From positions 203,857 to 267,856 of the forward strand of contig DLGZ01000065.1 of the NCBI GenBank assembly GCA_002482965.1: a DNA stretch of 64,000 bases. The letters run 5' to 3'. Positions 57,186-64,000 of the stretch are shown one piece after another. Positions within the stretch are counted from its first letter, which is position 1. Each line of letters begins with the position of its first letter. The stretch is from Verrucomicrobiaceae bacterium UBA7681. GTDB lineage: Bacteria; Verrucomicrobiota; Verrucomicrobiia; Verrucomicrobiales; Verrucomicrobiaceae. Under the pieces are notes generated by a model. The model ran no database searches, was not told the origin of the DNA, and saw only the letters and a list, made by a program, of their open reading frames with translations. The position numbers were made by a program, and so were the translations under genes.

Positions 57186-58282
57186 GCGTGCAGTTTCATC
57201 AACGCCGCACGCACCATGAGTGCCTCACCAACGTTTTCGCTGGTAAGCAGGCCGACGAGTTCGCCGCTGCTGGGATCAAGGACCGGGATGGCCGGGCAAT
57301 CGCTGGCGGTCAAAGTTTCGAGCGCCTGGGTCAGTTCGCTGGCGGGCTGAGTCGATGCAGGGCAGGGGCGCATCACATCCACCACGGAATGACCAGGGCC
57401 CTTTTCCGCGAGTGCCGAGATCAGATCATGTCGCGTCAGCATGCCCTGCATGCCGCCATGGCTGTCGAGCACCGGGAAATCCTGCTGGGCACCGGCGAGC
57501 AGCAGTGTCACACCATCACGCAGCGTGGCCTCGGGTGGCAGGCTGCGAAAATCGGTCAGCATGGCATCACGCACGTGCAGATTTCGCGTGACCTCCTGCT
57601 GGGTGACCATGGCGGCCTCCTGACCTGCCGCCATGAAAATGAAGAAGCAGATGAGCAGCAGCATGGGCTGAAACGTGTGGTTCAGCAGCAGGTAGATGGC
57701 CACCATCATCGCGATGCCCTGCCCGATCGCCGCAGCACGGCGTGTCGCGGCACCGTATTCCATGAACATAGCAAAGGCCGCGCGCAGCACGCGACCGCCG
57801 TCCATGGGAAAAGCGGGGATCAGATTGAACACCACCATGAAGACATTCCACACCATGAGCTTCTCGAAGAAGGCGCCCGTTTTGAGAAAGTTGTAGTCAG
57901 GATTGAGTGCGGTGCTGATGCCAAGACCCAGATAGATGGCTGCTGCGATGATCACATTGACCAGCGGGCCGCTGATCGCCACCACCAGCTCCTGCGAAGG
58001 CTTGCGTGGCATGCGCTCCAGCCGCGCCACACCACCGATGGGCAGCAGCGTGATGTCCGGCGTTCGGATGCCGTAGCCCCGCGCGGCCAGCACATGGCCA
58101 AATTCATGCAGCACCACGCAGAAAAACATAATTGTGATGAACAGCGTCGCTTCCAGCGCTGCGGGAACGCCCTGCCCGCTGAGGAAACTCTGGCTGGCAA
58201 CAAACAGTAGCAGCAGGAAGAATGTGACATGAACACGAACTTCCGTGCCTGCAAAGGTGAAGAGACGAAAGGACCATTTCAT
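57182..58282 (-). CDS. Site-2-type zinc protease with CBS domains
   Basis: This 366-residue membrane protease of peptidase family M50 has zinc ligands HEFGH (about 63-67) and NLIPAFPMDGGRVLR with the third ligand Asp. About five membrane helices are followed by a pair of CBS domains (about 245-360: LHVRDAMLTDFRSLPPEATLRDG, DVMRPCPASTQP, DCPAIPVLDPSSGELVGL), which often bind adenylates. It is shorter than RseP and lacks a PDZ domain, as in the CBS-type group. The substrate is unknown. Confidence 0.92.
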   Translation of the reverse strand: MKWSFRLFTFAGTEVRVHVTFFLLLLFVASQSFLSGQGVPAALEATLFITIMFFCVVLHEFGHVLAARGYGIRTPDITLLPIGGVARLERMPRKPSQELVVAISGPLVNVIIAAAIYLGLGISTALNPDYNFLKTGAFFEKLMVWNVFMVVFNLIPAFPMDGGRVLRAAFAMFMEYGAATRRAAAIGQGIAMMVAIYLLLNHTFQPMLLLICFFIFMAAGQEAAMVTQQEVTRNLHVRDAMLTDFRSLPPEATLRDGVTLLLAGAQQDFPVLDSHGGMQGMLTRHDLISALAEKGPGHSVVDVMRPCPASTQPASELTQALETLTASDCPAIPVLDPSSGELVGLLTSENVGEALMVRAALMKLHA

Positions 58283-58289
58283 GAGAAAG

Positions 58290-60143
58290 CTAGGACTTGG
58301 GGGATTTGGAGGGATCGTAGTAGATACGCACGTCGGCGTCTTTGATACCCAGAATCTCCTGCGCACGTCGCAAAGCATTTCGGGTGGAAAGATTGGGATT
58401 GGACGGACTGGCGGGGAAGAGATTGTCCTTGGTGATCACCTCCACCATGCCCGCCCCCTTCAGTACACGGTACAGATCCTTCGACACGCCGCTGACAATG
58501 AGGTCACGCCCGTCGGCACGCAGCGTGCGCACCAGTTCTTCAATCGCCATCGCACAGGTGGCATCCAGATGGCGTGCATTCTTGAGCCGCAGGATGACAA
58601 TCCGCAGATTGGGGTCGGTGCAGGAGGCCTGGATCTGTGTGCGGAACAGGTCGGCGGAGGCAAAAAACAAATCACCCTCCACATGCACGATGGAGATGGC
58701 CGGATGCTGGCGCCCGCCCTGGCGTGCTTCCGCCAGATTGCCTTCCTCATTGAATTCATATTCCACCAGCGAAGGATGGCTGGCCTTGTGCAGATAGAGG
58801 ATGATCGAGAGACCCACGCCAGTGAAGATCGCCACATGCAGCGGCACCAGCAGCGTGGCGGTGAAGGTCGTGAGAAACACCACCGCATCTGCCCCCGTGG
58901 CGCGCAGGGAGATGTGGATTTGCCGCTTGTTGATGAGCGCCATGGCCACACAGATCACCATCGCTGCCAGCGCGGCCTTGGGCACAAACGCCACCAGCGG
59001 GCCGATCGTCAGCGCCGCCACCAGACACACCACACCGCCGACAATGGCGGACACGGGCGACACCGCCCCGCTCTCATACGCCGCCAGCGAACGCGTCAGT
59101 GAGTGGGACGCGGGCATGCCGCTGAGATACGAGCAGGCCAGATTCGCCACACCAAGGCTGAGCATGTCCTGGTTGGCATCCACGCTATGTCCTGACCGGC
59201 TGGCCAGCGTGCGTGCCATCGCCGAGTTTTCCATCATGGAGACAAACGCGAGTGAAAGCGCCAGCCCAAAGAGCTGGCTGAACTGCGCCGAAGCCTTGCC
59301 GCTGGTGAAGTCCGGAAACGGTGGCAGCAGCGTGCGCCAGGAGAATGACAGGTCTGAATAAGTCGCGACCTGCAGTCCCCCTTTGTTCATCACCATGGCC
59401 AGGAGGGACATCAGGATGAGTGTGATCGTCAGCGCCGGAAAGCGTTTGCCGAAACGCCTGAGACCGTAGTAGCAGCCAATGGCCAGCACGCAGATCAGCG
59501 CACTCGGCCAGTGAATGGTCTGCAGATGGCCCAGCACCTCATGCAGATCGGAGACCAGCGTTCGCGCCACGGGTTTGCCGGGAGGCGCGGCGATCTGCTG
59601 CCCCAGCGCCACCGGGAGCTGATGCGCAAACATCTGCAAGGCTGCACCCGTGAGATACGCCACCACCACCGCCCGGCTGATGAACCGAGCCATGTCCGCC
59701 ACGCGGAAATACGCGCCGAAAATCAGCAGCGCACCCACGAGAAACACCAGCATCGGCATCGAGGCCAGTTGATTCAGATTGGGAAAGGCGGCGAAATAGG
59801 ACGACACCATGAACGCCGTCGCATTCGTCGGTCCATAGATGGAATGCCGTGAGCTCATCAGCAGCGCGCCGACCACACACGCCACCGCCGAGCACGTAAT
59901 GCCATAGGCCAGCGGCAGCCCGGCCACCACGGCAAACGCCATCCCCTGCGGGATGGCCAGCAGCGCACCATCCAGCCCGCTCCTGAAGTCCGCCTTGAAC
60001 ATCCCCTTGTCGTAACCCTTCAGCGTCTGTCTCAGCGGAAAAGGGTCGAGCTCACTTTCGGCGGCCACGGTTTGCAACCACGTCTTGCCCTGACGTGAGA
60101 AATCACGCAGTTGCTGGAACCAGGATCGTAGTTGGGAAAGCAA
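58290..60143 (-). CDS. SulP-family anion transporter with STAS domain
   Basis: This 617-residue transporter has a membrane domain with ADFRSGLDGALLAIPQGMAFAVVAGLPLAYG, IYGPTNATAFMVSS, NLACSYLSGMPASHSLTRSLA and VGGVVCLVAALTIGPLVAFVPKAALAAMV. A C-terminal STAS domain follows (about 480-590: ISIVHVEGDLFFASADLF, ILRLKNARHLDATCAMAIEEL). SulP proteins carry sulfate, bicarbonate or other anions by proton or Na coupling; the anion cannot be told here. It ends 7 bp before the protease start and is likely cotranscribed. Confidence 0.92.
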   Translation of the reverse strand: MLSQLRSWFQQLRDFSRQGKTWLQTVAAESELDPFPLRQTLKGYDKGMFKADFRSGLDGALLAIPQGMAFAVVAGLPLAYGITCSAVACVVGALLMSSRHSIYGPTNATAFMVSSYFAAFPNLNQLASMPMLVFLVGALLIFGAYFRVADMARFISRAVVVAYLTGAALQMFAHQLPVALGQQIAAPPGKPVARTLVSDLHEVLGHLQTIHWPSALICVLAIGCYYGLRRFGKRFPALTITLILMSLLAMVMNKGGLQVATYSDLSFSWRTLLPPFPDFTSGKASAQFSQLFGLALSLAFVSMMENSAMARTLASRSGHSVDANQDMLSLGVANLACSYLSGMPASHSLTRSLAAYESGAVSPVSAIVGGVVCLVAALTIGPLVAFVPKAALAAMVICVAMALINKRQIHISLRATGADAVVFLTTFTATLLVPLHVAIFTGVGLSIILYLHKASHPSLVEYEFNEEGNLAEARQGGRQHPAISIVHVEGDLFFASADLFRTQIQASCTDPNLRIVILRLKNARHLDATCAMAIEELVRTLRADGRDLIVSGVSKDLYRVLKGAGMVEVITKDNLFPASPSNPNLSTRNALRRAQEILGIKDADVRIYYDPSKSPKS

Positions 60144-60257
60144 AAGAAACTCCTTGGAAACGCTTGGCCCAAGCTAGACGTCACAGCACAGATCACAAGC
60201 ACTGTGCACAGATACGATTGTCACTGGACTCAAGGCTCTATCGAATCACCTTCCAAC

Positions 60258-60554
60258 ATGCCCACAGACGCTGACGACTCGATCCCCGACGTGGTGGAGC
60301 ATCCCATCGGCCCGGAGCTCGATCTGCACACCTTCCGCCCGAATGAAATCGGCAGCCTCCTGCCCGAATACTTCGCCGAATGCCGCAAACTCGGCATCCT
60401 CCGCGTCCGCATCATTCACGGCAAAGGCAGCGGCACCCTCAGAACCGGCGTGCATCAGTTGCTCGCGAAACTGCCCGAAGTACAGCAGTTCATCTGGCCC
60501 GCCGATGAAACCAGCGGCTCCTGGGGCGCCACCTGGGTTATTTTGCAGGCCTGA
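60258..60554 (+). CDS. Smr-domain protein
   Basis: This 98-residue protein starts at ATG 60258. The Smr domain is nearly the whole protein: LDLHTFRPNEIGSLLPEYFAECRKLG, VRIIHGKGSGTLRTGVHQLL and a final strand WVILQA. The LDxH and HGKGxG motifs mark the MutS2 C-terminal type of Smr domain, which nicks DNA or cuts RNA. Here the first motif is LDLHTF rather than LDLHG. Free-standing Smr proteins are mostly uncharacterised. Divergent from the SulP gene. Confidence 0.9.
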   Translation: MPTDADDSIPDVVEHPIGPELDLHTFRPNEIGSLLPEYFAECRKLGILRVRIIHGKGSGTLRTGVHQLLAKLPEVQQFIWPADETSGSWGATWVILQA

Positions 60555-60560
60555 GATTCG

Positions 60561-61058
60561 TCACTGCTTCCAGTCCGCACTCGTCCATACCTTCGGCTTG
60601 CCATTCTCCAGCTTCTCCAAATCCAGCGGCGTACCATTTTTGACTTCCAGCTTCTGCCCGCGGATTTCCAGGGTCAGTGCCCCGCTGAGATCCATTTTTT
60701 CCAGCCAAAACCGCAGTCGCACGTCCCCCGTGGTCTGGGCTTCGATGCTCGGCGGACGTTCCACCGGGAGAATAAAAGGCGGCACCTCCTTGCCCGCTGC
60801 ATTGAGCAGCCGCACGTCCGGTGCCTGCATCGAGAGTGGTCGGGGGCTGGCATTCTTGTAGCGCACTTCCAGATCCAGCCGGGCATTGCCAAAATCACGC
60901 TCCAGCGTGCAACGGCGCAGTTGCAGGGGGGAATCGGCGCTCATTTCGGCTCCAGGACCGTTTTCGGCCAGGTTTGGGGCCGGTTCAAACGACCACCAAA
61001 TGGCGATTCCGCCTGCGATCAGCAGCAGCCAGACCTCAAATCTTTGAAAAATACGCAT
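60561..61058 (-). CDS. Single-pass membrane protein of unknown function
   Basis: This 165-residue protein has an N-terminal membrane anchor (about 7-25: FEVWLLLIAGGIAIWWSF) and a periplasmic domain. The domain is beta-rich: LQLRRCTLERDFGNARLDLEVRYKNASPRPL, DVRLLNAAGKEVPPFILP and DVRLRFWLEKMDLSGALTLEIRG, an Ig-like pattern. No catalytic motif. It converges on the Smr gene and is divergent from trigger factor. Confidence 0.65.
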   Translation of the reverse strand: MRIFQRFEVWLLLIAGGIAIWWSFEPAPNLAENGPGAEMSADSPLQLRRCTLERDFGNARLDLEVRYKNASPRPLSMQAPDVRLLNAAGKEVPPFILPVERPPSIEAQTTGDVRLRFWLEKMDLSGALTLEIRGQKLEVKNGTPLDLEKLENGKPKVWTSADWKQ

Positions 61059-61197
61059 GAAGGCTAAATTCGGGGATGTCGTTCTCTGTTTGTCAAAACC
61101 GTCAAACTGTCTATCATGCGCGCCCCTCCGGCCCGGACGCGGTTCCCACCGCCCGGTTGTTGCGATGGACTAACACTTCGCCCCTAATCGCTTTCTC

Positions 61198-62547
61198 ATG
61201 AACATCAACGTCGAACATCAGCCCAACTGCCGCGCCGTCGCCCACGTCCGCGTTCCCTCCGACCAGGTCGGCAAAGAACGTGACGGAATCATCACCTACT
61301 TCGCCGGCATGGTTCGCCTGCCCGGCTATCGCCCCGGCAAAACGCCGAAGAGCATCGTCGCCAAGCGCTACGAAAACGAAGTGAAGGACGAACTCGAAAA
61401 GAAGCTCATCAGCGAAGGCCTGCGTCAGGCCGTGAAGAGTGAAGGCCTCGAACTCCTCAACGTCCTCGCCGTGAACGACAAGATGTATCACGACACCGAC
61501 AAGAGCTTCAGCTTCACCATTGAGATGAGCCTCGCGCCGAAGTTTGAGCTTCCCGAGTACACCGGCATCCCGGTCAAGCTCCCCCGCATCGAAGTCACCG
61601 ACGCAGATGTGGACCACGATCTCCTCCACCTCCGTGAAAACCAGGCCACCTATGAAGACGTGCCACGTGTTGCCGCCGTCGGTGATGTCGTTGTGCTCAG
61701 CGTCACCGGCAGCCTTGATGGCCAGCCGCTCGCCGAAGCCATGCCAGACGCTCCCGCTCATCTCAAGGAGATGAAGGAAAACTGGTTCCTCCTCGCCGAC
61801 GAAGACGATTTCCTCCCCGGCTTCTACGCAGGCCTCGTCGGCATCGCCAAAGATGACGAGCGCACGCTGAACATCACCATCGCAGACGATTTCAACTTCG
61901 AAGCCCTGCGCGGCAAGACCATCGCATTGGCTGCGAAATGCCACGGCGTGAAGAACAAGGCCGTCCCAGAACTCACCGAAGAACTCATCAAGAAAGTCGG
62001 CGGTGATGAAATGACCCTCGAAACCCTCCGCGATGAAGTGCGTGACGCCATCCGTCGCCGCCGCGAGCAGGCCCGCGATGCCGCAAAGTCCAATCAGGTC
62101 ATCGCCCACCTCTTCGAAAAGGTGGAGTTCGAACTCCCTCAGGAAGTCGTGAACCGCGAAGCCCAGCGCCGCACCAACGAAATCGCTCAGCGCGCCATGC
62201 AGCAGGGCATCGGAGAAGAAGAGCTCATGAAGCAGCAGGACGAGATCCTCAACAGCGCCACCAATCAGGCCCGCCAGAACGTCAAAGTCAGCTTCATCCT
62301 TGAGCAGATCGCGAAGAAGGAAGCCCTCGAAGTTCCCGGCCAGAAGATCGCCATGGCCCTTGCCCAGATCGCCGAGCGTCAGAAGATGCCCGCCAAGAAG
62401 TTCATGGCCGAAGCCCAGAAAAACGGCCTCATCGACAACGTCCGCGGCGACCTCCTCCTGCAGGAAGCCATGGAGTTCCTCAAGGACAAAGCCATCGTCG
62501 AAGAAACCGAACCCGAATCGGAACACTGCGACACGCACAGCAAGTAA
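61198..62547 (+). CDS. tig: Trigger factor, ribosome-bound chaperone/PPIase
   Basis: This 449-residue protein has the N-terminal ribosome-binding domain with the signature GYRPGKTPKSIVAKRY (close to GFRxGKxP). A PPIase-like domain follows (about 155-240: GDVVVLSVTGSLDGQPL, FLPGFYAGLVGIAKDDERT), then the C-terminal helical chaperone arms (about 255-430). It helps nascent proteins fold. The end is acidic (ETEPESEHCDTHSK). Normal length; the usual clpP/clpX neighbours are not seen in the window. Confidence 0.94.
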   Translation: MNINVEHQPNCRAVAHVRVPSDQVGKERDGIITYFAGMVRLPGYRPGKTPKSIVAKRYENEVKDELEKKLISEGLRQAVKSEGLELLNVLAVNDKMYHDTDKSFSFTIEMSLAPKFELPEYTGIPVKLPRIEVTDADVDHDLLHLRENQATYEDVPRVAAVGDVVVLSVTGSLDGQPLAEAMPDAPAHLKEMKENWFLLADEDDFLPGFYAGLVGIAKDDERTLNITIADDFNFEALRGKTIALAAKCHGVKNKAVPELTEELIKKVGGDEMTLETLRDEVRDAIRRRREQARDAAKSNQVIAHLFEKVEFELPQEVVNREAQRRTNEIAQRAMQQGIGEEELMKQQDEILNSATNQARQNVKVSFILEQIAKKEALEVPGQKIAMALAQIAERQKMPAKKFMAEAQKNGLIDNVRGDLLLQEAMEFLKDKAIVEETEPESEHCDTHSK

Positions 62548-63004
62548 GGCGGCGAAGCCGCGTCAAGGATTCGTCCAAAGGTCAAGCAAGTCGTCATACG
62601 ACCATTGACCGGCGAATTCTTGACCCTTTTGCCGACTGAGCAGGTCTATTCTCACGATCCCGATTGGGATGCCATGGAGAGTTCCATGGCAGGTTTGGCC
62701 GTCACTGAAGCATAAGGCACCGTTTGGTCTCGCACTCACGCGAGCGAGATAGCGTCTTGGAGTGCGGTCGCGAAGATGCAGGGCGCAAGCCTGCATCGGA
62801 GCTACCGCTTTCGCGGGGTGTTGAGCGTCCTTGCGTCCTACCCTGCCATCCGGCTTGCGAAAGCGACGTCGCGCTCAGGCCTGTCGCACGCACTCGCGCT
62901 GTCGCGTTGATTTGTTTCTTCAACCTCGATCCACGATGCAGGCCCTGAGCCGAGTGACATTCGCTCCCGCCTTGATCGGCGAGCTTTGACCTCAGGGCGC
63001 ATCT
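62548..63004. other. Structured intergenic region after tig
   Basis: These 457 bases have no firmly supported gene. A 77-residue minus frame (62563-62796) starts inside a hairpin-rich stretch and is doubtful. The stretch 62728-62865 has several inverted repeats and is described as a repeat feature. A small GCGGC/GCCGC hairpin just after the tig stop may help end transcription. Confidence 0.5.
62728..62865. repeat. Cluster of inverted repeats (REP/MITE-like)
   Basis: Three pairs are visible: TCTCGC (62728-62733) with GCGAGA (62744-62749); GATGCAGG (62775-62782) with CCTGCATC (62790-62797); and CGCTTTCGC (62806-62814) with GCGAAAGCG (62857-62865). Together they could fold into a multi-hairpin structure. 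The look is that of a dispersed intergenic repeat. No second copy is seen in this window, so that is a guess. Confidence 0.45.
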
Positions 63005-63334
63005 TCAGCGCAGCCTAAACTCCATTGGAACCCTGTAACTGCCGACCTTGCCTGGTGGCCAGTGCCAGTTCTTCTGTACCCATGCCACAGCATATTCGTC
63101 CAGAGCGCTGAATCCTGAACTCTGCTCGCACTTAACGCTGGTCACCCTGCCATCATCTGCAACCTGGATGCGCAATATCAGCCGTCCATGCGCTCCCTGC
63201 TTCACAAGCGCTTCCGTGTATAAAGCGCAGGGGTAAACTCCCCTATGAGCTGTTTGAGCCGTTTGTGAGTTGGCACAACCCATGACCGAAACGACCCCCA
63301 TTAGCAGTATTAGAAGGTCGAAATGTTTGCGCAT
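63005..63334 (-). CDS. Small lipoprotein with TonB C-terminal-like domain
   Basis: This 109-residue protein starts at ATG 63334 with a lipoprotein signal (MRKHFDLLILLMGVVSVMGC). The rest resembles a TonB C-terminal domain: YTEALVKQGAHGRLILRIQVADDGRVTSVKCEQSSGFSALDEYAVAWVQKNWHWPP, then YRVPMEFRLR. Such stand-alone proteins lack the Pro-rich spacer and ExbBD link of true TonB, so energy transfer is doubtful. Single gene, divergent from recQ. Confidence 0.75.
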   Translation of the reverse strand: MRKHFDLLILLMGVVSVMGCANSQTAQTAHRGVYPCALYTEALVKQGAHGRLILRIQVADDGRVTSVKCEQSSGFSALDEYAVAWVQKNWHWPPGKVGSYRVPMEFRLR

Positions 63335-63623
63335 AGGATGTGAAGGTAGTCTCAGTAGGTGAGTTATCGGCAATAACGTGCTTTATCAGCAACAGTATCT
63401 CCGACAAAAATGTGGCTTTTGCGATGAACTTTTGAATTCACGATGTTATTTTAGCCGTTCATCGGAAGGGCAGTGGATGCCCACAAGGCGCCCCACGCTC
63501 GTCCTCTTCAGTCATCGATAAAACAAGCGTTCCCATCTGCCGGTTACTGCTCCTTGGTCGTGAGAAAACGCAACCGCAAGGTTTGCATTGCATGCTGAAG
63601 CCCGCATGTGCCATGAGTGCAGC
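63335..63623. other. Divergent intergenic region, TonB-like / recQ
   Basis: These 289 bases hold no supported gene. Promoters for the divergent lipoprotein and recQ must lie here. No LexA-type palindrome or clear hairpin was noticed. Confidence 0.45.
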
Positions 63624-64000
63624 ATGCCTCATGACCTCCACGCCACCCTGAAACAGCATTTCGGCCACAAGGCCTTTCGTGCCGGTCAGGAGCAGGTGAT
63701 GGAAGCCCTCCTCGCAGGAAGAAGCGCGCTGGCGCTCTTCCCCACCAGCGCTGGCAAATCCCTCTGCTACCAACTTCCCGCGCTGCTCATGGACGGCGTC
63801 ACGCTGGTCATCTCGCCATTGATTGCGCTGATGAAAGACCAGGTCCAGGCACTCCGCGCACGCGGCATTGCCGCAGCACGCTTGGACTCATCACTCTCTG
63901 CAGATGAAGCCGCACAAGTCTTTGACGACATGCGCAACGGCACGCTGAAGCTCCTCTACATCGCCCCGGAGCGGCTCATGAATGAAAACTTCGTCGAGCG
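63624..64000 (+). CDS. recQ: RecQ-type ATP-dependent DNA helicase (partial)
   Basis: The first 125 residues are in the window; the gene runs off the end. Visible motifs are HFGHKAFRAGQEQVMEALLAG (motif 0), TSAGKSLCYQLPAL (motif I, with the ATP-binding Lys), LVISPLIALMKDQVQALRARG (motif Ia) and LLYIAPERL (motif Ib). This is the N-terminal lobe of RecQ, which unwinds DNA in repair and recombination. ATG 63624 gives the usual short lead before motif 0. DEAH and the RQC domain are outside the window. Confidence 0.92.
   Translation, partial: MPHDLHATLKQHFGHKAFRAGQEQVMEALLAGRSALALFPTSAGKSLCYQLPALLMDGVTLVISPLIALMKDQVQALRARGIAAARLDSSLSADEAAQVFDDMRNGTLKLLYIAPERLMNENFVE

Noticed and set aside
61114..62538. 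474-residue minus-strand frame opposite trigger factor
   Set aside because: Antisense shadow; low-complexity Phe/Gly/Val-rich sequence with no motif.
62563..62796. 77-residue minus-strand gene after tig
   Set aside because: The first half is translated from the hairpin-rich repeat; no start signal or family support.
1..64000. Integrase, transposase or relaxase gene
   Set aside because: Looked for tyrosine/serine recombinase, DDE and relaxase motifs among all sizeable frames; none was found, so mobility is argued only from gene content and the tRNA.

Overview
The window looks like one chromosome segment of a Verrucomicrobiota-type bacterium. This is inferred from the core gene set and the style of the short conserved proteins; it was not tested by a search. 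It divides into an accessory part (about 1-43.06 kb) and a core part (43.06-64 kb), with a tRNA-Leu(UAG) gene at the junction.

Metal-resistance region (1-24.7 kb). Almost every gene is on the minus strand. It holds Met/Gly-rich and Cys-rich exported proteins, a PocR-AraC regulator, and a three-gene set in the order anti-sigma-like / CnrX-like periplasmic sensor / ECF sigma factor, as in cnrYXH. It also holds a Zn/Cd-type P1B ATPase with small membrane proteins. Two tandem RND efflux operons have the same layout: small His/Cys-rich exported protein, TolC-type channel, adaptor, HME-RND pump, and a small exported protein ending in a CxxC...YxCxC motif. Together they suggest sensing of divalent metals, cytoplasmic export and periplasm-to-outside efflux.

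Defence island (24.8-36.35 kb). It lies between a decayed 3' remnant of a DUF932 gene and an intact DUF932 gene. It carries an unassigned defence-type reverse transcriptase, a Gabija-like pair (OLD/TOPRIM nuclease plus UvrD-like helicase), and a tightly coupled operon of a LexA-type repressor, an N6-adenine DNA methyltransferase and a PD-(D/E)XK nuclease. A perfect E. coli-type SOS box lies just upstream of lexA, so this looks like a DNA-damage-controlled restriction-modification system. This is the most interesting candidate in the window. A WYL-regulator fragment marks the right edge.

Replication-like mobile-element module (36.38-42.82 kb, minus strand). It holds DUF932, a sliding clamp with a long C-terminal extension, a WGR plus ATP-dependent DNA-ligase-like protein, small membrane and lipoproteins, a RecB/Cas4-type nuclease and a putative DNA-associated protein, with several hairpin terminators. 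It ends beside the 3' end of tRNA-Leu. No integrase, relaxase or transposase is visible.

Core region (43.06-64 kb). It holds a CPBP protease, a TPM-domain protein, nuoD-nuoE behind a Rex-type operator, a type II pseudopilin, pyruvate phosphate dikinase with a histone-H1-like Lys/Ala tail that has its own internal start, avtA, a MidA-like methyltransferase, an HD exonuclease-like protein, a site-2 protease, a SulP transporter, an Smr protein, trigger factor, a TonB-C-like lipoprotein and the start of recQ. No CRISPR array or rRNA was seen.
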